From an uncultured bacterium (GTDB lineage: Bacteria; Actinomycetota; Coriobacteriia; Coriobacteriales; Coriobacteriaceae): 40,056 nt of DNA. Below are positions 14,966-22,140 of this stretch, in pieces. The position numbers and the translations under genes were made by a program. Location: positions 1 to 40,056 of the forward strand of contig CAJMMD010000020.1 in NCBI GenBank assembly GCA_905214465.1, written 5' to 3'. The notes below the pieces were generated by a model that searched no databases, was not told the origin of the DNA, and was given only the letters and a program-made list of their open reading frames with translations. Each line of letters begins with the position of its first letter. The stretch's first letter is position 1.

Positions 14966-15985
14966 TTAGTACAGCGAGCCTGCGTTGAGCACCGGGTGCG
15001 CCTCGGATTCACCGCAGAGCACCACCATGAGGTTGCTGGCCATCTGCGCCTTGCGCTCGTCGTCCAGCTCGATGGTGCCGCCGGCGGCCATCTCCTTCAC
15101 GGCCATGTCGACCATGGAAACCGCGCCCTCGACGATCTTCTTGCGCGCGGCGATGACGGCCTCGGCCTGCTGGCGGCGCAGCATCGCCTGGGCGATCTCG
15201 GGGGAGTAGGCAAGATGGGTGAGGCGGGCGTCGTCGACCTCCACGCCGGCGGGTGCCAGGCGCATCGCGAGCTCGCGGCGCAGGGCTTCGGAGACCTCTT
15301 CCACATTGGCGCGCAGCGTGATGGCGCCGGCGGCATCGGACTCGTCCTCAAGATGGTCGTAGGCGTACACGCTCGCCACGTGGCGCAGCGCCGTCTCGGC
15401 CTGCATGGCGACATAGCTCTGGTAGTCGTCGACGTCGAAGAGCGCCTTGGCGGTATCGGCGACGTGCCACACCACGACGGTTGCGATCTCGATGGGGTTG
15501 CCCATTTTGTCGTTGACCTTCAGGCGCTCGCCATTCAGGGTGCGCACGCGGGTGGAGATAGTGGTGGGGTTGCCCTTGGCGGCCTTCTGCGCCGCGGCCT
15601 TGGCGGCTTTGGAATCGCTCATCTCGAGCTCGATCATCTCGCCGATCCCGGCCGATCCGCCCATGCTCTTGCTAAAGAACGGGTTGGCCCAGAAGAAGCC
15701 CTCGTCGCGGACGGTGCCCACGTACTTGCCGAACAGGATGCACACGCGCGCCTGGCCGGGCTGCAGCGAGAAGAATCCGTTCAGCAGCAGGAACCAAAAA
15801 CAAAAGGATACGATGCTGAGCCCTAGGCCCCAGCCGTAGGCGGCCGGCGCGTCGACGCCGTCCGGCGTTCCGGCGAGGCCGGTGACGCTCCAGATGAAGA
15901 GGCCGACGATGGCGAGCAGCGCCGCGATGACGGCGGCGAGCATACCATAGCCCGACGTGGCCTTGAGTTGCTTTTCCACGCTCAT
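14966..15985 (-). CDS. SPFH/Band 7 domain membrane protein
   Basis: 339 aa. Two N-terminal membrane segments (about 14-36 and 52-71) precede a Band 7 domain (QPGQARVCILFGKYVGTVRD onward, about 75-260), then a helical Ala/Glu-rich stretch (RRQQAEAVIAARKKIVEGAV) typical of stomatin/flotillin oligomerisation. The long linker after EMIELEMSDSKAAKAAAQKA is Lys/Ala-rich. AAAGGA lies upstream of the ATG at 15985. Such proteins scaffold membrane microdomains or protect membranes; the exact role is unknown. It is the first gene of a two-gene minus-strand unit with the Arc-like gene. Confidence 0.88.
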   Translation of the reverse strand: MSVEKQLKATSGYGMLAAVIAALLAIVGLFIWSVTGLAGTPDGVDAPAAYGWGLGLSIVSFCFWFLLLNGFFSLQPGQARVCILFGKYVGTVRDEGFFWANPFFSKSMGGSAGIGEMIELEMSDSKAAKAAAQKAAKGNPTTISTRVRTLNGERLKVNDKMGNPIEIATVVVWHVADTAKALFDVDDYQSYVAMQAETALRHVASVYAYDHLEDESDAAGAITLRANVEEVSEALRRELAMRLAPAGVEVDDARLTHLAYSPEIAQAMLRRQQAEAVIAARKKIVEGAVSMVDMAVKEMAAGGTIELDDERKAQMASNLMVVLCGESEAHPVLNAGSLY

Positions 15986-16204
15986 TGTGAGTTCCTTTCA
16001 CGACCGCGCCGGCGTTTGCGTGACGTCCCCGGCGCCGCGCTCCAGATTGCGATGGGGAGGAGGCGAGTCCCCGAGCAGTCCGTGCGGCTGCTGATTGCAT
16101 TGTGATAATCACATTGAGACCAAGTCAAGGAGAATCGGATGCCGTCTCTCATGGCATAAGTGGTTCGGGGCGCCCGGCATCTACGCTCCGTAGAGGTCTT
16201 CCTG

Positions 16205-16233
16205 TTGCATCTTGGCTCGCAAGTCCCTATAAT
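16205..16233 (+). promoter_or_regulatory. Strong promoter of the Mef-like efflux gene
   Basis: TTGCAT (16205-16210), a 17-nt spacer and a perfect TATAAT (16228-16233). Initiation near 16240 gives an untranslated leader of about 140 nt that contains a 9-codon ORF. Confidence 0.8.
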
Positions 16234-16287
16234 AGCCCCACTCACGGCTGAAGGTTTACCTCGAGATTTGGAAAGGGGAGCTGCACC

Positions 16288-16317
16288 ATGCTTGCTTCCA
16301 TGAGGATTTGGCTCTAG
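16288..16317 (+). CDS. 9-aa regulatory leader peptide MLASMRIWL upstream of a Mef-like gene
   Basis: A strong ribosome binding site (GGAAAGGGGAG) precedes ATG and nine codons reading MLASMRIWL, then TAG. Known macrolide-responsive leaders are close: MTASMRLR before mef(A)/mef(E) and MTHSMRLR at the start of the erm(D) leader. Those stall the ribosome when a macrolide is bound and switch on the downstream gene. Here the downstream gene is itself Mef-like, so the context agrees. The terminal arrest motif R-L-R is replaced by R-I-W-L. A hairpin follows immediately (CGGTCGC/GCGACCG). Sequence, spacing and context are seen; drug-dependent stalling is inferred. Confidence 0.8.
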   Translation: MLASMRIWL

Positions 16318-16320
16318 CCA

Positions 16321-16364
16321 CGGTCGCGTGAGCGACCGGTACTTCGCTGCATACCACCGATCGC
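16321..16364 (+). promoter_or_regulatory. Candidate attenuator hairpins between leader peptide and efflux gene
   Basis: CGGTCGC (16321-16327) pairs perfectly with GCGACCG (16332-16338) over a GTGA loop, starting 3 nt after the leader stop. GCGACCGG (16332-16339) can instead pair with CCGATCGC (16357-16364) at 7 of 8 positions, just 5' of the AAAGGA of the efflux gene. A ribosome stalled on the leader would block the first pairing. Which fold is the on state is not clear from sequence. Confidence 0.5.
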
Positions 16365-16380
16365 ATCAAAGGATTATTCC

Positions 16381-17631
16381 ATGACACAACCGAATCCCTG
16401 CGCTTCTTGGAAGCGCTCGCTCGCCATCGTCTGGATCGGCGAGTTCTTCTCCGTGCTCACGAGCTCCATTCTGCAGATGGGTCTCATCTGGCACGTCACC
16501 CTCACCACCGGCTCCGCGAGCGCCCTGTCGTTCGTGAGCCTGGCGGCCTTCTTGCCCATGGCGCTCCTCGGCGCCTTCGCGGGCACCATCGTGGACCGCA
16601 CGTCCATCAAGCGTCTCATGATCGGCGCCGATCTCTTCATCGCGGCCGTGAGCCTCACGCTTGTCTTCGGCTCGCTTCGGGGCGACCTCTCTGTCGCCGT
16701 TGTGGCGGCGGTGCTGTTCGTCCGTGCGCTGGGCAGCACGCTCCATACGCCCGCCTTCAACGCGCTCACACCGCTCATCGCCCCGCCCGAGGTGCTCGGC
16801 AAGCTGGCGGGCATGCTGCAGTTCATGCAGTCGGGTAGCTATATTATCGGCAACGCCATCGCCGCGGTGGTCTACCCGGCGTTTGGTCTGACCTTCATGA
16901 TCGCGCTCGATGTCGCCGGCGCGGTGCTCGCGAGCATCGCGGTGGCGACCTCCGGCATCAAGACGCCGGCGCCCGAGCGCCATACGCCCGAGGAGAACGC
17001 CGAGGCGTCGCACCACGCGGTGCGGGCCTTCCTATTGGAGACGGCCAACGGGTACCGCGAGCTCAAACGCCATCACGGTCTGTTCGCCATGCTCTGGATC
17101 GGCTTCGCCTTCTCGGTCCTGTTCTCGCCCATATCCGCGCTGTTCCCGCTCATGGTGTTCGACCATTTTGGGGGTACCACTACGCAGTCGGCTATCGCGG
17201 AGATCGCGTTCTCGGTCGGCATGATCGCGGCGAGCGGCTGGATCGGGGCGACGGGTGGCCTTAAGAACCGCGCGCTTTCGTGCACGCTGGCCATCGGCCT
17301 CTTCGGAGCGGGCACGCTCGCGGGCGGCCTCGTGCCCCCTTCCGCGCTCGTTGTGTTTCTGGGGCTTACGTTCGCGATGGGGGTCTCGAGTCCGCTGTAC
17401 AGCGCGCCGCAGATGGCGCTCATGCAGGAGCGCGTCGATCCCGAGTGCATGGGCCGCGTCTTCGGCCTGTACGGAGCGGTCTGCAGCTGGGCCATGCCCG
17501 TGGGGCTCGTCGCATCGACCTTGTTCGCGGACGCCATCGGCGTAAGCGCGTGTTTCGTGCTCATCGGTGCTGCAATGGTGATCCTAGCAGGCATCACCTG
17601 GGCGATCCCGAGCATCCGCAAGATTGGGTAG
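16381..17631 (+). CDS. Mef-like MFS efflux transporter
   Basis: Predicted 12-segment major facilitator drug:proton antiporter, 416 aa. It aligns by eye along its length with Mef(A)-type macrolide pumps: TSSILQMGLIWHVTLTTGSA, MIGADLFIAA, HTPAFNALTPLIAP, and near the C terminus GRVFGLYGAVCSWAMPVGL. Divergence from acquired mef genes is large and GC content matches the neighbours, so this looks like a resident gene rather than a recent arrival. AAAGGA lies about 8 nt before the ATG at 16381. The promoter, leader peptide and hairpins upstream suggest antibiotic-inducible expression. Substrate is predicted by family and leader similarity only. A strong terminator follows. Confidence 0.87.
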   Translation: MTQPNPCASWKRSLAIVWIGEFFSVLTSSILQMGLIWHVTLTTGSASALSFVSLAAFLPMALLGAFAGTIVDRTSIKRLMIGADLFIAAVSLTLVFGSLRGDLSVAVVAAVLFVRALGSTLHTPAFNALTPLIAPPEVLGKLAGMLQFMQSGSYIIGNAIAAVVYPAFGLTFMIALDVAGAVLASIAVATSGIKTPAPERHTPEENAEASHHAVRAFLLETANGYRELKRHHGLFAMLWIGFAFSVLFSPISALFPLMVFDHFGGTTTQSAIAEIAFSVGMIAASGWIGATGGLKNRALSCTLAIGLFGAGTLAGGLVPPSALVVFLGLTFAMGVSSPLYSAPQMALMQERVDPECMGRVFGLYGAVCSWAMPVGLVASTLFADAIGVSACFVLIGAAMVILAGITWAIPSIRKIG

Positions 17632-17685
17632 CGCTCTGGCGGAGTGCGTTTCGTTTCGGACGGCTCGTAGGGTCGCTGCGACGTG

Positions 17686-17736
17686 AAGGGTGGTCGACGG
17701 TGCGCCTGCGAGGGCGCCGTCGACCACCCTTTTGTT
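17686..17736 (+). terminator. Terminator of the Mef-like gene
   Basis: A perfect 15-bp stem AAGGGTGGTCGACGG / CCGTCGACCACCCTT (17686-17700 and 17717-17731) ends in TTTTGTTTAATT. Confidence 0.92.
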
Positions 17737-17888
17737 TAATTCGTCTGGCCCGGCGCCGATCATCATCTGTTCGCCGGGCGATTGCGATGCCGCCGCTTGC
17801 CGATACGCGGCTCCTTACGTTGTGCGCATCCCATCGTTCTGGCAGCGTTTCCTGCAGTTAATCTCCAGAGCCCGAGGCGGTGGCCCCT

Positions 17889-18983
17889 ATGAGTAATCTG
17901 CTCGAATCCATTCTGCACGTCGGTATGACCGTGTTCATCGTCGGCCCGCTCACTGCATGGGTCGCCCGCCGCGGCGCGCGCGAGCGCAGCGAGGCAACGG
18001 ACAGCCTCGATTGCTTCACGGTGCGCATGCCCGCAGCCATCCGCACGATCATCGCCTGCTGCGCCGTCGCGTTCGAACTGCTCATGCTGGGTGTCTACGT
18101 CTGGCAGGGCGTCTCGCTGGGCGAGTGGGACCACGAACTTGTGTGGTTCGGTCATGCCATGGCGCTCGCGGGTATGGCTATCTGGGCCTTGCTGAGCATC
18201 CCGCGTATCGACGTGGACGGTGGGCGCATTCTCTCGCGTAACGCCTTCGGCATCCGCAAGGAGACGACGTTTGGCAACATCACCCGTGCAACGCTTCACG
18301 CGCAGATGATGAGGATCGACCTGTTCGAGGGCGACCGGAAGTTCTGCTCGATAAGCCTCGAGGGGGTGTGCTCGCTCAACCTCCTCGCCCGTCTGGAGGA
18401 AGAGGGCATCGAAGTCTCGGACGCCATCGACGGCCCGATGACCAAGGCGGGCCTGTGTTGGTCTGCCATCAAGCCGTTGACGATTGTTTTCAACGGCATG
18501 GCCCTCGTCTTCTCGCTCGTCCTCGCCTTCATGGCGGTCTTCACCGACGAGGGTGCGCGCCTGCTCGTGCTCATCCCGTTCCTGTTCCTACTCATCGGCG
18601 TCGCGCTTCCCCTGGTCATGCTCAGCATGCCGGCCCGCGGCATCCTCGAGATCGGCAGGCAGGAGCGCGCGCTCGGTTTCTCCTTCTCCGAGGAGATGGC
18701 AAGCCGAGGTGCCACGGGTACTTCGCTTGTCGATGACGATTGGTTCATCGAGATCAGCAACGCCCGCGTCGTGGCGTTTCGCCGCGATTGCCTCAAGAAG
18801 ATCACGGCGCACGAGAACAGCGAGAGCGGCGACCGCTGCACGGTGACCACGAGGGGTGGTCGCAAAATCAAGGTGTATGCAGCGGGCAGCACGCTCGAGG
18901 ACCTGCGCACGTGGTTCAAACAGGGTGCCAAGGTCAGAAGCACACTCGACCGCGCGGGGGACGCACTCGAGGCGACCGTTTGA
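17889..18983 (+). CDS. Membrane protein of unknown function
   Basis: 364 aa with about five hydrophobic segments: one at 9-25, a pair near 49-68 and 82-100, and a pair near 195-245 (ALVFSLVLAFMAVF; LVLIPFLFLLIGVALPLVML). Two soluble parts, about 105-185 and 260-350, are rich in beta-prone stretches such as RIDVDGGRILSRNAFGI and the repeat-like WFIEISNARVVAFRRDC, which loosely recalls PH-like membrane-protein folds. The ATG at 17889 follows GAGGCGG; a GTG three codons earlier is possible. No family recognised and no operon partner; a bidirectional hairpin follows. Confidence 0.75.
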   Translation: MSNLLESILHVGMTVFIVGPLTAWVARRGARERSEATDSLDCFTVRMPAAIRTIIACCAVAFELLMLGVYVWQGVSLGEWDHELVWFGHAMALAGMAIWALLSIPRIDVDGGRILSRNAFGIRKETTFGNITRATLHAQMMRIDLFEGDRKFCSISLEGVCSLNLLARLEEEGIEVSDAIDGPMTKAGLCWSAIKPLTIVFNGMALVFSLVLAFMAVFTDEGARLLVLIPFLFLLIGVALPLVMLSMPARGILEIGRQERALGFSFSEEMASRGATGTSLVDDDWFIEISNARVVAFRRDCLKKITAHENSESGDRCTVTTRGGRKIKVYAAGSTLEDLRTWFKQGAKVRSTLDRAGDALEATV

Positions 18984-19013
18984 TTGGGTTGCCTGCCAAG
19001 GATCCAAAACGGG

Positions 19014-19036
19014 AAGGGGCGCTGTCGGCGCCCCTT
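19014..19036. terminator. Bidirectional hairpin between convergent genes
   Basis: AAGGGGCGC / GCGCCCCTT (19014-19022 and 19028-19036) over a TGTCG loop sits between the membrane protein gene and the convergent MGMT-like gene. Confidence 0.65.
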
Positions 19037-19037
19037 G

Positions 19038-19370
19038 TCATACCAGGCCCGCTGGCCAGCGAGAGGCCTGCAGGTCGACATGTCCGTTGGCGAGGAAGGC
19101 AACGCCTTCGTCCTCGAGCAGTGTGCGCTGCGCCTCGGGCCCACCGAAGGCGAACCCCTCCGCGAGGCGTCCGTCGGCGAATACGATGCGATGACAGGGG
19201 ATGGTGCCGGGTTCCGGATTGACGTGCAGGGCGTATCCCACGTATCGGGCTCGACGGGGCTCACCAACGAGCTTGGCGATCTGACCATATGTGGCAACCA
19301 TGCCGCAGGGCACCTGGCGTACCATGTCGTATACGCGGTTGAAGAATCCGTCGGTGTCCCGGTCTGCCAT
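19038..19370 (-). CDS. MGMT-family protein (single DNA-binding/methyltransferase domain)
   Basis: 110 aa covering only the C-terminal domain of O6-alkylguanine-DNA alkyltransferase. It has the helix-turn-helix (GMVATYGQIAKLVGEPRRAR) and the PCHR active-site motif with Cys59, so unlike the Trp-substituted alkyltransferase-like proteins the nucleophile is kept. The N-terminal domain of full-length Ogt is absent. The start at 19370 (MADRDTDGFF) is chosen because GAGGG precedes it and its length fits the family; TTG or ATG starts further upstream have no binding site. It could repair alkylated guanine or act as a damage sensor. Confidence 0.82.
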   Translation of the reverse strand: MADRDTDGFFNRVYDMVRQVPCGMVATYGQIAKLVGEPRRARYVGYALHVNPEPGTIPCHRIVFADGRLAEGFAFGGPEAQRTLLEDEGVAFLANGHVDLQASRWPAGLV

Positions 19371-19410
19371 GCCGCCCTCACTTTCAATCGATATCGCCAT
19401 TGTAGTCAAG

Positions 19411-19440
19411 AAAGGCGCCCCACATGTGCGGGGCGCCTTT
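19411..19440 (-). terminator. Terminator-like hairpin between HAD and MGMT-like genes
   Basis: An 11-bp stem AAAGGCGCCCC / GGGGCGCCTTT (19411-19421 and 19430-19440). On the minus strand it ends in CTTTCTTG, so it can end the HAD transcript before the MGMT-like gene. Confidence 0.75.
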
Positions 19441-19627
19441 CCAAAGAGGTGTTGCGCGAGGGGTGGGAAGGCGCAACGTTCGTGTCGAAGGTCTTTAATT
19501 CGCCTGTGCCTTCATTAAGTTAACTATAGCTAATTCTCTGAGACCCAAGTCGTAGACCGACGAGCACACAGCCTCTCCATAAGTTAATCAAGGGTTACAA
19601 ATAGAAAGACACAGTGACATGTGGTCG

Positions 19628-20458
19628 TTAGGGTTCAAGGAATCGCTCGATGAGTTCGGAGAACGCACCCTCAGTCCCGGTCGTTTCAAGGACGACATCG
19701 CAATACGGCCGCACGTCGTCGGTGACATTCGCCACGCCGACGCCCAGTCCCGCCGCCTTGATCATGGAGAGGTCGTTTGCGGAATCACCAACGGCGATGA
19801 CCTCGGACATCGGAATTCCCAGCATATCGGCAAGGCGCGTGAGCCCCGTCCCTTTGTCAACGCCTGCGGGCATGAGTTCGAGGTAGCGCTTGGAGGAGAA
19901 GGTGATGTCAACGCCGAGTCGCTCGGCCATCGGCGCGAGCTTGCGGCCCAATTCCTGCAGCGCATCGAAGTCCCAGTCGACGTACAGGATCTTCACGATG
20001 CCACGGCCTTCAAGGAATGAGAGGTCGAGATGGTCAGATCCGCGAAAATGAGTGACCCCGGTGATCGATTCCAGATAGTCGCGCTCCCGTGTGGGTGCGT
20101 CATTCACGAACACGTGGCCGTCGGCGACGTTGACGTGCATGCAGAGTCCGAGTTCGAGCCCCTTTGCATAGATCGCGTTCGCGCATTCGTTGGAAAGGCC
20201 GCAGGTGGTGAGCGGGGTGGGGTCTCCCACGCGGTTGATGAAGCCGCCGTTATAGGAGAGCACATAGCCGTCTTCGATCAGCTCGCGGGCCTCCCCCGAG
20301 AAGTTGTCCATGATAGAGGAATACCATCGCCCGCTCGAAGGGACGAACAGCACACCGAGCTCCCTCATGCGTTTGAGTGCTCGGAGATTGGACGCCGGGA
20401 TGGCGTGGTCGGCATCGAGAAACGTCTCATCCATATCGCTGGCAACAAGTCGGTACAT
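19628..20458 (-). CDS. Cof-type HAD-superfamily phosphatase
   Basis: 276 aa, cytosolic. Motif I is VASDMDETFLDADH, motif II is PSSGRWYSS, and motifs III/IV are AGVDKGTGL and AVGDSANDLSMI. The cap between II and III places it in the Cof (type IIB) group, like the proteins at 4760-5587. The ATG at 20458 (MYRLVAS) has GGGGG at 5 nt; an ATG four codons upstream lacks a site. It follows trpS on the same strand but the trpS terminator lies between them. Substrate unknown. Confidence 0.88.
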   Translation of the reverse strand: MYRLVASDMDETFLDADHAIPASNLRALKRMRELGVLFVPSSGRWYSSIMDNFSGEARELIEDGYVLSYNGGFINRVGDPTPLTTCGLSNECANAIYAKGLELGLCMHVNVADGHVFVNDAPTRERDYLESITGVTHFRGSDHLDLSFLEGRGIVKILYVDWDFDALQELGRKLAPMAERLGVDITFSSKRYLELMPAGVDKGTGLTRLADMLGIPMSEVIAVGDSANDLSMIKAAGLGVGVANVTDDVRPYCDVVLETTGTEGAFSELIERFLEP

Positions 20459-20475
20459 GCAATCCCCCATACAAC

Positions 20476-20512
20476 GTAAAAAACGAGGCGGGCTTATTAT
20501 CGCCCACCTCGT
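20476..20512 (-). terminator. Rho-independent terminator of trpS
   Basis: Read on the minus strand, ACGAGGTGGGC pairs with GCCCGCCTCGT (one wobble pair) and runs into a T tract (20477-20482). Confidence 0.88.
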
Positions 20513-20594
20513 AAGACCTTGACTATGTCGAAGGCGTGGACACGTGAAGATGGCCCATTCGCGTGTCGCGGCGCGTTTCCGCGAGCCGGATGGC

Positions 20595-21644
20595 TTAGTA
20601 CACCATTCCCATGGCTTCGCGTACCTCGGCGAGCGTGGCCTCGGCGACCTCGTTGGCGCGGCGGTTGCCCTCGCGCAGGACGTCCTTGACGTAGTCCATA
20701 TCCTGCACGAGCTCCTCGCGGCGCGCGCGGATGGGGGCGAAGTACTCGTTCACGCTCTCGGTGACGTACTTCTTGAGCGCGCCTGCGCCGCCCATGCCGA
20801 TCTCCTCGGCGATCTCGACCTCGGAGCGACCGGTGCAGATGGCGGCGGTGGAGAGCAGGCCGGACACGCCGGGACGGGCTTCGGGGTCGAACGTGATCAT
20901 GCGCTCGCCGTCGGTCTGGCTCTTCTTGATGCGCTTGGCCGTCTCCTCAGCGGTCATGGAGATGTTGATGGCGTTGCCGTAGGACTTGCTCATCTTGCGC
21001 CCATCAAGGCCGGGCAGCAGCGGCGTGTCGGACAGCAGCGCGTCGACCTCGGGGAACACCTTGCCGTAGCGGTTGTTGAACTTGCGTGCGATGGTGCGGG
21101 TGAGCTCGATGTGCGGCAGCTGGTCGCGCCCGACCGGCACCACGTTGCCCTTGCAGAACAAGATGTCGCACGCCTGGTGCACGGGGTAGGTGAGCAAAAG
21201 GCCGGTGAGCTCATGACCGCTGGCCTCCATCTCGGCCTTGACGGTGGGGTTGCGCTGCAGCAGGGCCTCGGAGACGAGCGACAAGAACGGCAGCATGAGC
21301 TGGTTTGCCGCGGGCACGGCGGAGTGCGTGTAGATCATCGTCTTGTCGGGGTCCAGGCCGCAGGCCAGGTAGTCGATGACCATGTTGTAGACGTTGTCCT
21401 GGATGTTATCGGTGCTGTCGCGGTCGGTGATGACCTGGTAGTCGGCGATGAGCACGTTGGTGTGCACGCCCATGTTCTGCAGCTCGACACGGCTCTTGAG
21501 CGTGCCGAAGTAGTGGCCGAGGTGCAGGCGGCCGGTGGGGCGGTCGCCGGTGAGCATGGTGTACTTCTCGGGGTGCTGCGGCAGGTCGGCGCGGATCTGG
21601 TTGCTGCGCTCGAGGCTGACCTCATAGCTGAGCTCGTTGGGCAT
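20595..21644 (-). CDS. trpS: Tryptophan--tRNA ligase
   Basis: Class I aminoacyl-tRNA synthetase that charges tRNA-Trp; 349 aa, normal length. The ATP-binding signature HLGH is at residues 41-44, preceded by TGDRPTGRL, and KMSKS is at 217-221. AAAAGGAGA lies upstream of the ATG at 21644; the frame is open to 21737 but that extension is not homologous. No T-box leader is visible; the upstream DNA is the wecA remnant, which is on the same strand and 90 bp away. Confidence 0.96.
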   Translation of the reverse strand: MPNELSYEVSLERSNQIRADLPQHPEKYTMLTGDRPTGRLHLGHYFGTLKSRVELQNMGVHTNVLIADYQVITDRDSTDNIQDNVYNMVIDYLACGLDPDKTMIYTHSAVPAANQLMLPFLSLVSEALLQRNPTVKAEMEASGHELTGLLLTYPVHQACDILFCKGNVVPVGRDQLPHIELTRTIARKFNNRYGKVFPEVDALLSDTPLLPGLDGRKMSKSYGNAINISMTAEETAKRIKKSQTDGERMITFDPEARPGVSGLLSTAAICTGRSEVEIAEEIGMGGAGALKKYVTESVNEYFAPIRARREELVQDMDYVKDVLREGNRRANEVAEATLAEVREAMGMVY

Positions 21645-21733
21645 GCTGTCTCCTTTTGGGTTAAGTGCCTGGCCGGCATTGTCGGCCTGGGTTGAAGATG
21701 AAGGTACCAGAGAAACGGCGTCTCTTGCCGGAA

Positions 21734-22140
21734 TCAACGATGGTTTTCGCCTTGTCGTCCCGCAGGGTCGTTTCCCTTCTTGGGAAGGAGCCCCTCGATA
21801 TGCTCGAGCCGCTCCTCATGGGCCACGTGCGCCGCGCGCTCCTCGGCGGCGAAAGCGTGGTCTTCGGGCGTGACGGTCTCATCTCGCTGAGTCTTGGGAT
21901 TGTAGTGGTGACGCAGTACTGGCTCAAACAGGTGCAGGCGCGCGGCGAATAGCGCCGAGCACGCGAACAGCAAGAGGAAGATCACCACGCGGGCTCCCAC
22001 GGGGACCTGGTTGATCACCATGGCGCCGAGGGAGAGCAGTAGACACCATGCGTAGATGAGCAGGACCGCCTGGCGCTGGTCGTAGCCCTCCTGGATCAGG
22101 CGATGGTGGATGTGGCCCTTGTCGGCCTCACCCATGTGGA
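21734..22140 (-). pseudogene. C-terminal remnant of a WecA/TagO-type phosphosugar transferase
   Basis: The last 133 codons of a polyprenyl-phosphate GlcNAc-1-phosphate transferase: MGEADKGHIHHRLIQEGYDQ is the conserved loop of that family, followed by two membrane segments (AVLLIYAWCLLLSLGAMVI and VVIFLLLFACSALFAA) and a charged tail ending at the stop codon 21734. Everything upstream of the HIHHRL loop, including the catalytic Asp motifs, is missing; beyond about 22140 the DNA belongs to an unrelated sugar isomerase on the other strand. The remaining piece cannot be active. Either a deletion removed the 5' part or the assembly joins two places. Confidence 0.8.
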
